DNA of 64,000 nucleotides. Origin: Streptomyces cinnamoneus (GTDB lineage Bacteria; Actinomycetota; Actinomycetes; Streptomycetales; Streptomycetaceae). Every line of letters begins with the position of its first letter. Within the stretch, counting starts at the first letter, position 1. The translations under genes were made by a program, and so were the position numbers. Under the pieces are notes generated by a model. That model did not search any database, was not told where the DNA came from, and saw nothing but the letters and a program-made list of their open reading frames with translations. The DNA is taken from the NCBI RefSeq assembly GCF_014650495.1, contig NZ_BMVB01000004.1, forward strand, positions 248,001 through 312,000. Direction: 5' to 3'. Below, piece after piece: positions 17,459 to 28,997 of this stretch.

Positions 17459-19261
17459 GTGGCAGCACCGAAGAAGGGCCGCAGGTCCCCGGGCGGCCAG
17501 GGCAGGCCGGGCCGAGTCCTGGCCCTGATCCTGATCGCCATGGTGGCGCTCACCGCGGGGATGTTCGCCTCCGGGCACACCACACCGCGGCTGGGCATCG
17601 ACCTCGCGGGGGGTACGAGCTTCACGCTGGAGGCCAAGAACCAGCCCGGCAAGCCCAATGCGATCAACACCACCAACATGAACACGGCCGTCGGCATCAT
17701 CGACCGCCGTGTCAACGGTCTCGGCGTGAGCGAGGCCGAGGTGCAGACGCAGGGCGTGAAGCACATCATCGTGAACATCCCCAAGGGGACGAACGCGAAG
17801 CAGGCCCGCCAGCAGGTCGGTACCACCGCACAGCTCGGCTTCCGGCCGGTCCTGACGTCCACCGCGGGCGTCAAGACCCCGGAGCCCGCGCCCAGCGCCA
17901 CCGGCGACAAGGACAAGGCCGACAAGGGCAAGCAGGACGAGAAGAGCAAGCAGGACGACAAGAACAAGTCCTCCGGCTCGCCCTCCCCGTCGGCCAGCAC
18001 CCAGGGCCGTCCCGTGACCGACGCGCTCAAGGCCGACAAGGCCGACGCGACGCCGGGCGCCTCCGCCCCCTCGTCCGCCAAGACGGACGACAAGGGCGCG
18101 AAGAAGGACGACAAGAAGGCGCCGACGCCCACCCCGGCCACCGGGGACGCGGCCGCTCTCCAGAAGAAGCTCGACGCGCTGGACTGCTCCACCAAGGAGA
18201 GCCGCTCCCAGGCCAACGAGGCCGCCGCGGGCGCCAAGCCGACCGACTCGATCGTCGCCTGCCGCAAGGACGGCCAGGTCAAGGAGATCCTCGGTCCCGT
18301 GGCCGTCGAGGGCACCGGCGTCACCGGCGCCAACGCCGTCTTCGACTCCCAGGGCGGCAAGGGCTGGATCGTCCAGCTGAAGTTCAACTCCTCGGGCTCC
18401 AAGAAGTTCGCCCAGGTCACCGGCCAGCTGGCCAGCAAGCCGGCCCCGCAGAACCAGTTCGCGATCGTCCTGGACGGCGAGGTCGTCTCCGACCCCTCCG
18501 TCTCCACCTCGATCGGCGGCGGACAGGCCGAGATCTCCGGCGGCTTCACCCAGCAGAGCGCCACGGACCTCGCCAACGTGCTGTCCTACGGTGCCCTGCC
18601 GCTCTCCTTCGACGTCGTCACCGAGACCACGGTGACCGCCGCGCTCGGCGGTGAGCAGCTGCGCGCCGGTCTGATCGCCGGTGCCATCGGCCTCGCCCTG
18701 GTCGTCATCTACCTGGTGGCCTACTACCGCGGCCTCGCGCTCGTCGCCCTCGCCAGCCTCGCGGTCTCCGCGATCCTCACCTACACGATCATGGTCCTGC
18801 TCGGCCCGGCCATCAGCTTCGCGCTGAACCTGCCGGCCGTCTGCGGAGCCATCGTCGCGATCGGTATCACCGCCGACTCCTTCATCGTGTACTTCGAACG
18901 CATCCGGGACGAGATCCGCGAGGGCCGCACCCTGCGGCCGGCCGTCGAGCGTGGCTGGCCGCGCGCCCGCCGCACCATCCTCGTCTCCGACTTCGTCTCC
19001 TTCCTCGCCGCCGCGGTGCTCTTCGTCGTCACCGTCGGCAAGGTGCAGGGCTTCGCGTTCACCCTCGGTCTGACCACGCTCCTCGACGTCGTCGTGGTCT
19101 TCTTCTTCACCAAGCCGCTCATGACGATCCTCGCCCGCCGCAAGTTCTTCGCCAGCGGCCACCCCTGGTCCGGCCTGGACCCCAAGCGACTCGGCGTCAA
19201 GCCCCCGCTGCGGGCCTCCCGCCGCCGCGCCTCCGCCCCCGTCGACCCGAAGGAGGCGTGA
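17459..19261 (+). CDS. secD: Protein translocase subunit SecD
   Basis: 600 residues. N-terminal membrane helix (about 20-38), LGIDLAGGTSFTLE start of the first periplasmic-type domain, then P1 head and base, then five C-terminal helices from about 400 with the RND-type GITADSFIVYFERIRDE motif. SecD with SecF uses the proton-motive force to complete protein export. An extra Lys/Asp/Ser/Pro-rich, surely disordered segment occupies about 140-230 in the external domain. GTG start; secF begins one base after its stop. Confidence 0.95.
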   Translation: MAAPKKGRRSPGGQGRPGRVLALILIAMVALTAGMFASGHTTPRLGIDLAGGTSFTLEAKNQPGKPNAINTTNMNTAVGIIDRRVNGLGVSEAEVQTQGVKHIIVNIPKGTNAKQARQQVGTTAQLGFRPVLTSTAGVKTPEPAPSATGDKDKADKGKQDEKSKQDDKNKSSGSPSPSASTQGRPVTDALKADKADATPGASAPSSAKTDDKGAKKDDKKAPTPTPATGDAAALQKKLDALDCSTKESRSQANEAAAGAKPTDSIVACRKDGQVKEILGPVAVEGTGVTGANAVFDSQGGKGWIVQLKFNSSGSKKFAQVTGQLASKPAPQNQFAIVLDGEVVSDPSVSTSIGGGQAEISGGFTQQSATDLANVLSYGALPLSFDVVTETTVTAALGGEQLRAGLIAGAIGLALVVIYLVAYYRGLALVALASLAVSAILTYTIMVLLGPAISFALNLPAVCGAIVAIGITADSFIVYFERIRDEIREGRTLRPAVERGWPRARRTILVSDFVSFLAAAVLFVVTVGKVQGFAFTLGLTTLLDVVVVFFFTKPLMTILARRKFFASGHPWSGLDPKRLGVKPPLRASRRRASAPVDPKEA

Positions 19262-19262
19262 G

Positions 19263-20375
19263 ATGTCGCGACTCGGTACTCTCGGCGCCCGGCTCTACCG
19301 CGGTGAGGTCGGCTACGACTTCGTCGGCAAGCGGAAGATCTGGTACGGCATCTCGATCCTCATCACCATCACGGCCATCGTCGGCCTGGCGGTGCGCGGC
19401 CTGAACATGGGCATCGAGTTCTCCGGCGGCGCGGTCTTCACCACGCCCAAGACCTCCGTCTCGGCCACCCAGGCCCGGACGACGGCGGAGGAGACCTCCG
19501 GCCACACCGCCGTCGTCCAGAAGCTGGGCGACCGGACGCTGCGCGTCCAGGTCAGCGACCTCACCCCCGAGCAGTCGCGCAAGACCCAGGAGGCGCTGGC
19601 CAAGAAGCTCAACGTGCCGCTCGACAAGGTCAACACCGACATCGTCGGCCCCAGCTGGGGTGACCAGATCGCCGACAAGGCATGGACGGGCCTCGCGGCC
19701 TTCATGGTCCTCGTGGTGATCTACCTGGCGATCGCCTTCGAATGGCGCATGGCGCTCGCCGCCCTGATCGCGCTGGTCCACGACCTCACCATCACCGTCG
19801 GCGTCTACGCGCTCGTCGGCTTCGAGGTCACTCCGGGCACCGTGATCGGTCTGCTGACCATCCTCGGTTACTCCCTCTACGACACCGTCGTCGTCTTCGA
19901 CGGTCTGAAGGAGGGCTCGAAGGACCTCACCAAGCAGGCACGCTTCACCTACAGCGAGATGGCCAACCGCAGCCTCAACGGCACCCTGGTGCGTTCCATC
20001 AACACCACGGTCGTCGCGCTGCTCCCGGTCGCCGGCCTGCTGTTCATCGGCGGCGGCTTCCTGGGCGCGGGCATGCTCAACGACATCTCCCTCGCCCTCT
20101 TCGTCGGCCTCGCGGCCGGTGCCTACTCCTCGATCTTCATCGCCACCCCGCTGGTCGCCGACCTCAAGGAGCGCGACCCGCAGATGAAGGCCCTGGCCAA
20201 GCGGGTGCGCGCCCGGCGCGCCGCCGACGCGGCCAAGGCCGAGGCCGGTGAGGCCCCCGAGGACGCCACCGACGCGGACGACGCCGAGGACGCCGCGGCC
20301 GGCGTCGTCGGCCAGCGCAGCCAGACCGCGAGCCGCAACCGCGGCCGCGGCGGTGCGACGGGCAAGCGCCGATGA
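19263..20375 (+). CDS. secF: Protein translocase subunit SecF
   Basis: 370 residues. The first membrane helix (about 25-45) leads into GLNMGIEFSGGAVF, the SecF signature, followed by a small external domain and five helices containing TILGYSLYDTVVVFDGLKE. The final 60 residues are an Ala/Asp/Arg-rich cytoplasmic tail. Paired partner of SecD, separated by a single base and thus coupled. Its stop overlaps the apt start (ATGA). Confidence 0.95.
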   Translation: MSRLGTLGARLYRGEVGYDFVGKRKIWYGISILITITAIVGLAVRGLNMGIEFSGGAVFTTPKTSVSATQARTTAEETSGHTAVVQKLGDRTLRVQVSDLTPEQSRKTQEALAKKLNVPLDKVNTDIVGPSWGDQIADKAWTGLAAFMVLVVIYLAIAFEWRMALAALIALVHDLTITVGVYALVGFEVTPGTVIGLLTILGYSLYDTVVVFDGLKEGSKDLTKQARFTYSEMANRSLNGTLVRSINTTVVALLPVAGLLFIGGGFLGAGMLNDISLALFVGLAAGAYSSIFIATPLVADLKERDPQMKALAKRVRARRAADAAKAEAGEAPEDATDADDAEDAAAGVVGQRSQTASRNRGRGGATGKRR

Positions 20376-20938
20376 CCGCCGCGAGCGCCGCGGGCGCCGA
20401 CCGTGAGCTGACCGAGCTGCTGCTCAGCCGCATCCACGACGTGCCGGACTACCCGAAGCCGGGCGTGACGTTCAAGGACATCACCCCGCTGCTCGCCGAC
20501 GCCCGCGCCTTCGGCGCGCTCACCGACGCCCTCGCCGGGCTCTGCGAGCGCCACGGCGCCACCAAGGTCGTCGGCCTGGAGGCGCGCGGCTTCATCCTGG
20601 CCGCCCCCGTCGCCGTCCGTGCCGGGCTCGGCTTCGTGCCCGTGCGCAAGGCGGGCAAGCTGCCGGGCGCCACGCTGGCCCAGGCGTACGACCTCGAATA
20701 CGGCAGCGCCGAGATCGAGATGCACGCGGACGCCCTGGACAGCGGCGACCGGGTGCTCGTCATCGACGACGTGCTGGCCACCGGCGGCACCGCCGAGGCG
20801 TCCCTGCAGCTCATCCGCCGGGCCGGCGCCGAGGTGGCGGGCGTCGCCGTGCTGATGGAGCTCAGCTTCCTGCCCGGCCGGGAGCGCCTGCAGGGCGCCC
20901 TCGCCGGCGCGCCCCTGGAGGCGCTGATCACGGTCTGA
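20372..20938 (+). CDS. apt: Adenine phosphoribosyltransferase
   Basis: 188 residues. PRPP-binding motif VLVIDDVLATGGTA and the adenine-side segment PKPGVTFKDITPLL are both intact. It salvages adenine to AMP using PRPP. ATGA overlap with secF puts it in the secretion operon, and relA follows, an order conserved in actinobacteria (secDF-apt-relA). Confidence 0.95.
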   Translation: MTAASAAGADRELTELLLSRIHDVPDYPKPGVTFKDITPLLADARAFGALTDALAGLCERHGATKVVGLEARGFILAAPVAVRAGLGFVPVRKAGKLPGATLAQAYDLEYGSAEIEMHADALDSGDRVLVIDDVLATGGTAEASLQLIRRAGAEVAGVAVLMELSFLPGRERLQGALAGAPLEALITV

Positions 20939-20954
20939 GGCACGGCCACGATCA

Positions 20955-20990
20955 CAGGGCGGGCACCGGGAGCTTCCGGTGCTCGCCCTG
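20955..20990 (+). terminator. Hairpin after apt
   Basis: A 15-bp stem (20955-20969 with 20976-20990, one G-T wobble) with a 6-base loop, 17 bases after the apt stop. Confidence 0.7.
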
Positions 20991-21107
20991 CGTCGTGCGG
21001 GGCGCCGGTGGCCTTGCCACAGCCGGGCGCGCGGCGCTCCGGTGGCCGGGATCGATACCATGGCAGTCCGGACCTGAACGGGGGGCCGGAACGCATGAGG
21101 AGTGCTC

Positions 21108-23654
<2,547 letters not shown>

Positions 23655-23663
23655 GCGGACATG

Positions 23664-23699
23664 CGTAAGGGGCGCCGGCCACGGTCGGCGCCCCTTACG
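23664..23699. terminator. Bidirectional terminator between relA and DUF349 gene
   Basis: A 14-bp perfect stem (23664-23677 with 23686-23699) and 8-base loop in the 65-bp gap between convergent genes. The arms start with AAGG and end with CCTT, usable from both sides. Confidence 0.8.
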
Positions 23700-23719
23700 T
23701 CATGCCCTTATGCCGGCGT

Positions 23720-24949
23720 TCAGCCGCCGAACTCCTCCAGGCCCTTCAGCGCCTGGTCCAGCAGCGCCTTGCGGCCCTCCAGCTCCTTGGCGAGCTTGTC
23801 GGCCCTGGCGTCGTTGCCGGCCGCACGCGCCTTGTCGACCTGCTCCTGGAGCTTGTCGACCGCCGACTGCAGCTGGCCCGTCAGACCGGCCGCACGGGCC
23901 CGCGCCTCCGGGTTCGTGCGCCGCCACTCGGACTCCTCGGCCTCCTGGATGGCGCGCTCGACCGCGTGCATCCGGCCCTCGATCTTCGGCCGGGCGTCGC
24001 GCGGGACGTGCCCGATGGCCTCCCAGCGCTCGTTGATCGACCGGAAGGCGGCCCGCGCCGACTTCAGGTCGGCGACCGGGAGCAGCTTCTCGGCCTCGAC
24101 GACCAGCTCCTCCTTGAGCGTGAGGTTGCCCTGCTGCTCGGCGTCGCGCTCGGCGAACACCTCGCTGCGCGCCTGGAAGAAGACGTCCTGCGCGCCCCGG
24201 AAGCGGGTCCACAGCTCGTCCTCCGCCTCGCGCTGGGCGCGGCCGGCGGCCTTCCACTCCGTCATCAGGTCGCGGTAACGCGCGGCCGTCGGGCCCCAGT
24301 CGGTGGACCCGGAGAGCGCCTCGGCCTCGGCGACCAGCTTCTCCTTGGCCTTGCGGGCATCCTCGCGCTGCGCGTCCAGCGACGCGAAGTGCGCCTTGCG
24401 CCGCTTGGAGAACGCCGAGCGGGCGTGCGAGAAGCGGTGCCACAGCTCGTCGTCGGTCTTGCGGTCCAGCCGGGGCAGGCCCTTCCAGGTGTCGACCAGG
24501 GCGCGCAGCCGCTCGCCGGCCGACCGCCACTGCTCGCTCGCCGCCAGCTCCTCGGCCTCGGCGACCAGCGCCTCCTTGGCCGTACGGGCCTCCTCGGACT
24601 GCTTGGCCTTGGCCGCCTTGCGCTCCTCACGGCGCGACTCGACGGTGGAGACCAGCTTGTCCAGCCGCTCCCGCAGCGCGGCCAGGTCACCCACGGCATG
24701 GTGCTCGTCGACCTGCGTACGCAGGTGGTCGATCGCGGTCATCGCGTCCTTGGCGGACAGGTCGGTGGTCCTGACCCGTCGTTCGAGGAGGCCGATCTCC
24801 ACGACCAGTCCCTCGTACTTGCGCTCGAAGTAAGCCAGGGCCTCCTCGGGAGACCCGGCCTGCCACGAGCCGACGACCTGCTCGCCGTCGGCGGTACGCA
24901 CGTACACGGTCCCCGTCTCATCGACGCGGCCCCACGGGTCGCTGCTCAC
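23720..24949 (-). CDS. DUF349 repeat protein
   Basis: 409 residues, almost wholly helical and charged. After a conserved start (SDPWGRVDETGTVYVRT) come several DUF349 repeats of about 70 residues, each with a Trp and an LWxRF-like motif (DELWHRFSHAR, DELWTRFRGAQ), ending in a coiled coil. Function unknown; the family is widespread in actinobacteria near relA. GTG start at 24949 chosen because GGAGGAGGC precedes it; the upstream 16 residues of the longest frame are discarded. No signal peptide. Confidence 0.85.
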   Translation of the reverse strand: MSSDPWGRVDETGTVYVRTADGEQVVGSWQAGSPEEALAYFERKYEGLVVEIGLLERRVRTTDLSAKDAMTAIDHLRTQVDEHHAVGDLAALRERLDKLVSTVESRREERKAAKAKQSEEARTAKEALVAEAEELAASEQWRSAGERLRALVDTWKGLPRLDRKTDDELWHRFSHARSAFSKRRKAHFASLDAQREDARKAKEKLVAEAEALSGSTDWGPTAARYRDLMTEWKAAGRAQREAEDELWTRFRGAQDVFFQARSEVFAERDAEQQGNLTLKEELVVEAEKLLPVADLKSARAAFRSINERWEAIGHVPRDARPKIEGRMHAVERAIQEAEESEWRRTNPEARARAAGLTGQLQSAVDKLQEQVDKARAAGNDARADKLAKELEGRKALLDQALKGLEEFGG

Positions 24950-25161
24950 AGCGCCTCCTCCACATGATGCCGGGGCCGGTGGGCGGCCCGCGCGCATCGT
25001 CCACAGTTATTGCCGGGCAGGGCCGCGCCCTGGCCGGTCCGACGGCTTGATCATCCGGGTGCGTAGAGCCGTCGGAGCAGGCACCCTACACAACGCCAAC
25101 ATAGGCGAACGGCGGCCCGGCTGTCCGTATCCCGCGCGACCGAAATTTCGCCGTCCGGGCG

Positions 25162-25977
25162 TCAGTTTTTGGTCACCGCCGCCTTGTCGATCACCACGGT
25201 CGCGTTCGGGGCGCCGTCGCCGGCTCCCGATCGCTCGCCGGCGTCGGCGATCTTCTTGAGCACCTTCATGCCCTCGGCGCCGATCGTGCCGAACGGGGTG
25301 TACTGCGGCGGCAGCTGGCTGTCCTGGTAGACGAGGAAGAACTGGCTGCCCCCGGTGTGCGGCTGGCCGGTGTTGGCCATCGCGACGGTGCCCGCCGGGT
25401 AGACGTTGCCCTTGAGCTTCTCGTCCTTGAGGTTCTCGTCCGGCAGCGTGTAGCCGGGGCCGCCCTGACCGCTGCCCTTGGGGTCACCGCACTGCAGGAC
25501 GTAGATCCCGCCGGTGGTGAGCCGGTGGCACTTGCTGTGGTCGAAGAACCCTTCCTTCGCCAGGAACTCGAAGGAGTTGACCGTGTGCGGCGCGTTCGCG
25601 GCGTCGAGCTTGACGTCGATCGAGCCGCACGTCGTCTTGAGGTCCATCGCGTACGACGCCGACTTGTCGACGCTCATCTCCGGCTCCGACTTCCACGTCT
25701 TGCCGGAGGGAGAGCCGGGCGCCGGCTGGGCGCAGGGGTCCACGACCTTCTTGGGGCTCGGCGTGCTGTCCGCGGTGGTGTCGGACGGGTCCTTGTCGCC
25801 TCCGGACAGGGCGCCCGTCGCGTACGCGGTCACGCCCGCGGCCAGCACCACGGCGAGACCGGCGGCGATCACCGCGTTGCGGCGGCGGGCCTTGCGCTGC
25901 GCCGCCTCGCGGCGCTGCTGCTGCCGCTCGAACTTCTCCCGGGCGAGCTGCCGCCGCCGCTGCTCGTTAGTGACCAC
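25162..25977 (-). CDS. Membrane-anchored cyclophilin-type peptidyl-prolyl isomerase
   Basis: 271 residues. A basic, Gln/Arg-rich cytoplasmic N-terminus precedes one membrane helix (about 34-56), a Thr/Ser/Pro linker, and an extracytoplasmic cyclophilin domain from about 110. Catalytic Arg lies in CHRLTTGG; MANTGQPHTGGSQFFL is the proline-binding core. It would assist folding of exported proteins. GTG start at 25977 follows AGGAGAGG; the 12 residues upstream in frame are not counted. Four Cys in the external domain (PCAQP, TTCGS, CHRL, QCGD) could form disulfides. The 212-bp upstream of the DUF349 gene holds nothing else visible. Confidence 0.9.
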   Translation of the reverse strand: MVTNEQRRRQLAREKFERQQQRREAAQRKARRRNAVIAAGLAVVLAAGVTAYATGALSGGDKDPSDTTADSTPSPKKVVDPCAQPAPGSPSGKTWKSEPEMSVDKSASYAMDLKTTCGSIDVKLDAANAPHTVNSFEFLAKEGFFDHSKCHRLTTGGIYVLQCGDPKGSGQGGPGYTLPDENLKDEKLKGNVYPAGTVAMANTGQPHTGGSQFFLVYQDSQLPPQYTPFGTIGAEGMKVLKKIADAGERSGAGDGAPNATVVIDKAAVTKN

Positions 25978-26173
25978 CGGGTCCTCTCCTCGTGCCGTCG
26001 CTGCGCATGTCATGAGCCGTATGTCGCGCGTGTGCCCGTACCGTATACGGGTTCGCGGCGGCAGGAGTGCCGCCGGTAGGCTCTGAGGCGGTCGGGTGTC
26101 ACGCCGGGGGCTCCCGTCGGGACTCCCACCGGCCGCAACGCCGACCGATCATTACCGATCATTAAGGACGAAC

Positions 26174-26893
26174 GTGCTCATTGCCGGGTTCCCCGCCGGG
26201 GCCTGGGGGACCAACTGTTACCTGGTCGCCCCGGCCGCAGGTGAGGAGTGCGTGATCATCGACCCGGGCCACGAGGCGGCCCAGGGCGTCGAGGAAGCAC
26301 TGAAGAAGCATCGGCTCAAGCCCGTCGCCGTCGTCCTCACCCACGGCCACATCGACCACGTCGCCTCGGTCGTCCCCGTGTGCGGCGCCCACGACGTCCC
26401 GGCCTGGATCCACCCCGCCGACCGCTACATGATGAGCGACCCGGAGAAGGCCCTCGGCCGCTCCATCGGGCAGCAGCTCATGGGCGAGCTGACCGTCGGC
26501 GAGCCGGACGACGTCAAGGAGCTGACCGACGGCAGCCGGCTGGACCTCGCCGGGCTGGAGTTCTCCGTCGCGCACGCACCCGGCCATACCAAGGGGTCGG
26601 TGACTTTCAGGATGCCCGAAGCCCCCGACGGAGCAGACGTCCCGTCGGTGTTCTTCTCGGGCGACCTGTTGTTCGCCGGCTCCATCGGACGCACCGACCT
26701 GCCCGGCGGTGACCACGCCGAGATGCTCCAGTCGCTGGCCCGCGTGTGCCTGCCCCTGGAGGACTCGACCGTGGTGCTGTCCGGCCACGGTCCCCAGACG
26801 ACCATCGGCCACGAGCGCGCCACCAACCCGTACCTGCGGGACGTGGCCGCCGGCCTTGGAGCCGCACACCCGGCTCCGCGACGAGGAATGTGA
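26174..26893 (+). CDS. Metallo-beta-lactamase-fold hydrolase (glyoxalase II-like)
   Basis: 239 residues. Metal-binding THGHIDH, then [11 protein letters not shown] (second-site His), [14 protein letters not shown] (bridging Asp) and VLSGHG (last His) give the complete binuclear site. Closest to YcbL/glyoxalase II-type thioesterases; the substrate cannot be told. GTG at 26174 after AAGGACG was chosen since [18 protein letters not shown] starts the fold. Just upstream is a 10-base tandem duplication (26144-26153, 26154-26163). Probably cotranscribed with hisS, 11 bases downstream. Confidence 0.88.
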   Translation: MLIAGFPAGAWGTNCYLVAPAAGEECVIIDPGHEAAQGVEEALKKHRLKPVAVVLTHGHIDHVASVVPVCGAHDVPAWIHPADRYMMSDPEKALGRSIGQQLMGELTVGEPDDVKELTDGSRLDLAGLEFSVAHAPGHTKGSVTFRMPEAPDGADVPSVFFSGDLLFAGSIGRTDLPGGDHAEMLQSLARVCLPLEDSTVVLSGHGPQTTIGHERATNPYLRDVAAGLGAAHPAPRRGM

Positions 26894-26904
26894 CGAGAGT
26901 TTCC

Positions 26905-28173
26905 GTGAGCACCTTCAAGGCCCCCCGGGGCACCTACGACCTGATCCCGCCGGTCTCGGCGGTCTACCTGGCCGTCCGCGAGGCCATCTCCGCGCCGCTC
27001 AAGCGGGCCGGCTACGGCTACGTCGAGACCCCCGGCTTCGAGCAGGTCGAGCTGTTCTCCCGCGGCGTCGGCGAGTCCACCGACATCGTGACCAAGGAGA
27101 TGTACACCCTCACCCAGCGCAGCGAGGGCAGCGAGCGGCTCGCCCTGCGCCCCGAGGGCACCGCCTCCGTGCTGCGCGCCGCCCTGGAGGCCAACCTCCA
27201 CAAGGCCGGCAACCTCCCCGTCAAGCTCTGGTACTCCGGCTCGTACTACCGCTACGAGCGCCCGCAGAAGGGCCGCTACCGCCACTTCTCGCAGGTCGGT
27301 GCCGAGGCCATCGGCGCCGAGGACCCGGCGCTGGACGCCGAGCTGATCATCCTGGCCGTCGACGCCTACAAGTCGCTGGGCCTGAAGAACTTCCGCCTGC
27401 TGCTGAACTCGCTGGGCGACAAGGAGTGCCGTCCCGCCTACCGGGCCGCCCTGCAGGACTTCCTGCGCGGCCTGGACCTCGACGAGGACACCCGCCGGCG
27501 CGTCGAGATCAACCCCCTGCGGGTCCTCGACGACAAGCGCGCGGACGTCCAGAAGCAGCTCGTCGGCGCCCCCATGCTCCGCGACCACCTGTGCGAGGCG
27601 TGCAAGGAGTACCACGAGCAGGTGCGCGAGCTGCTGACCGCCGCCGGCGTCGCCTTCGAGGACGACGAGAAGCTGGTGCGCGGCCTGGACTACTACACCC
27701 GCACCACCTTCGAGTTCGTCCACGACGGCCTCGGCTCGCAGTCCGCGGTCGGCGGCGGTGGCCGCTACGACGGCCTGTCCGAGATGATCGGCGGCCCCGC
27801 GCTGCCGTCCGTCGGCTGGGCGCTCGGCGTGGACCGCACGGTGCTGGCGCTGGAGGCGGAGGGCATCGAGCTCGAACTGCCCGCCCCCACCCAGGTGTTC
27901 GCCGTGCCGCTGGGCGAGGAGGCCCGCCGGGTGCTCTTCGGCCTGGTGACCGAGCTGCGCCGGGCCGGCGTCGCGACGGACTTCGCCTTTGGCGGAAAGG
28001 GTCTGAAGAACGCCATGAAGTCGGCCAACCGCTCGGGCGCCCGCTACGCGCTCGTCGCGGGCGAGCGGGACCTGGCCGAGGGCGTGGTGCAGCTCAAGGA
28101 CCTGGCCAGTGGCGAACAGAAGGCCGTCGCGTTCGACACCGTGGTGAGTGAAGTCCTTTCGGCCCACGGCTGA
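26905..28173 (+). CDS. hisS: Histidyl-tRNA synthetase
   Basis: 422 residues, class II aminoacyl-tRNA synthetase. Motif 1 region [15 protein letters not shown], motif 2 [19 protein letters not shown], His-specific segments [13 protein letters not shown] and GGGGRYDGL, motif 3 [11 protein letters not shown], and the anticodon-binding domain with [22 protein letters not shown] at 26905 yields [13 protein letters not shown]; a GTG 15 bases earlier is possible. Charges tRNA-His in the cytoplasm. Confidence 0.95.
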   Translation: MSTFKAPRGTYDLIPPVSAVYLAVREAISAPLKRAGYGYVETPGFEQVELFSRGVGESTDIVTKEMYTLTQRSEGSERLALRPEGTASVLRAALEANLHKAGNLPVKLWYSGSYYRYERPQKGRYRHFSQVGAEAIGAEDPALDAELIILAVDAYKSLGLKNFRLLLNSLGDKECRPAYRAALQDFLRGLDLDEDTRRRVEINPLRVLDDKRADVQKQLVGAPMLRDHLCEACKEYHEQVRELLTAAGVAFEDDEKLVRGLDYYTRTTFEFVHDGLGSQSAVGGGGRYDGLSEMIGGPALPSVGWALGVDRTVLALEAEGIELELPAPTQVFAVPLGEEARRVLFGLVTELRRAGVATDFAFGGKGLKNAMKSANRSGARYALVAGERDLAEGVVQLKDLASGEQKAVAFDTVVSEVLSAHG

Positions 28174-28232
28174 TTCACAGGCCACTGGTGCAGAATGGGC
28201 GACACCGACCTACTGATGGGATCGACGGCGCT

Positions 28233-28883
28233 ATGACGACTTCGGCTCTTGACCGCTCCGACACCGACGGCGTGGAGCGGGACGGTCCGTCCACCGGTGC
28301 GGTGGGCGCCGGCCGCGGGTTCGCCCTGCTGCTGGTGATCACCGGGGCGATGGGACTGCTGGCGTCCTGGGTCATCACGCTCGACAAGTTCAAGCTGCTC
28401 GAAGACCCGAACTTCGTGCCGGGCTGCAGCCTGAACCCCATCGTCTCGTGCGGCAACATCATGTCGAGCGAGCAGGCCAAGGCGTTCGGCTTCCCCAATC
28501 CGATGCTCGGGCTGGTCGCCTACGGCGTGATCATCGCCGTCGGCATGGGCCTGCTCGCCGGTGCCCGCTACCGCCGCTGGTACTGGCTCGGCATGGAGGC
28601 CGGCTGCCTCTTCGGCGTCGGCTTCGTCACGTGGCTGCAGTACCAGTCGCTGTACGTCATCGGCTCGCTGTGCCTGTGGTGCTGCCTGGCCTGGGTCGCC
28701 ACCATCGTGATGTTCTGGTACGTCACCGTGCAGAACCTCCGCCACGGCTTCATCCCGGCCCCCGAGGGGCTCAAGCGGGGAATCCTGGAGTTCCACTGGG
28801 TGGTACCGGTGCTGTGGATCGGTGTCATCGGGATGCTGATCCTCACCAAGTGGTGGTGGTTCTGGACGGGCGGCACGGCCTGA
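28233..28883 (+). CDS. Vitamin K epoxide reductase family protein
   Basis: 216 residues with about five membrane helices. The four family Cys are present: loop pair Cys65/Cys73 ([11 protein letters not shown]) and active-site CLWC (Cys147, Cys150). Bacterial VKOR reoxidises extracytoplasmic disulfide-forming partners by passing electrons to quinone. No thioredoxin domain is fused, so a separate DsbA-like partner is needed. ATG at 28233; weak Shine-Dalgarno. Same direction as hisS (59-bp gap). Confidence 0.9.
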   Translation: MTTSALDRSDTDGVERDGPSTGAVGAGRGFALLLVITGAMGLLASWVITLDKFKLLEDPNFVPGCSLNPIVSCGNIMSSEQAKAFGFPNPMLGLVAYGVIIAVGMGLLAGARYRRWYWLGMEAGCLFGVGFVTWLQYQSLYVIGSLCLWCCLAWVATIVMFWYVTVQNLRHGFIPAPEGLKRGILEFHWVVPVLWIGVIGMLILTKWWWFWTGGTA

Positions 28884-28910
28884 CCGGCCCCGTACGCACC
28901 TGGCTCGACC

Positions 28911-28942
28911 AACGCCGCCGGACCCCTCGGTCCGGCGGCGTT
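28911..28942 (+). terminator. Terminator after VKOR gene
   Basis: A 14-bp perfect stem (28911-28924 with 28929-28942), 4-base loop, beginning with AA and ending in TT, 28 bases after the stop. Confidence 0.8.
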
Positions 28943-28947
28943 GTCTG

Positions 28948-28979
28948 GGGGCACCGCCCAGCGGTAGCTGGGGGAGGGG
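28948..28979. repeat. 32-base dispersed palindromic repeat, copy 1
   Basis: Differs by one base from 62865-62896. Its core is an imperfect hairpin around GCGGTAGC with CCCAGC/GCTGGG arms. It sits between the VKOR terminator and the rarA start (28998). Confidence 0.7.
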
Positions 28980-28997
28980 TGGCATAGGGTTTCGGGC

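Noticed and set aside
23720..24949. DUF349 protein as an SMC-like or secreted toxin
   Set aside because: Coiled-coil content suggested it, but there is no ATPase domain or signal peptide, and the repeats fit DUF349.
26144..26163. 10-base tandem duplication before the MBL gene
   Set aside because: Two copies only, no symmetry or match to a known site; most simply a small slippage duplication.
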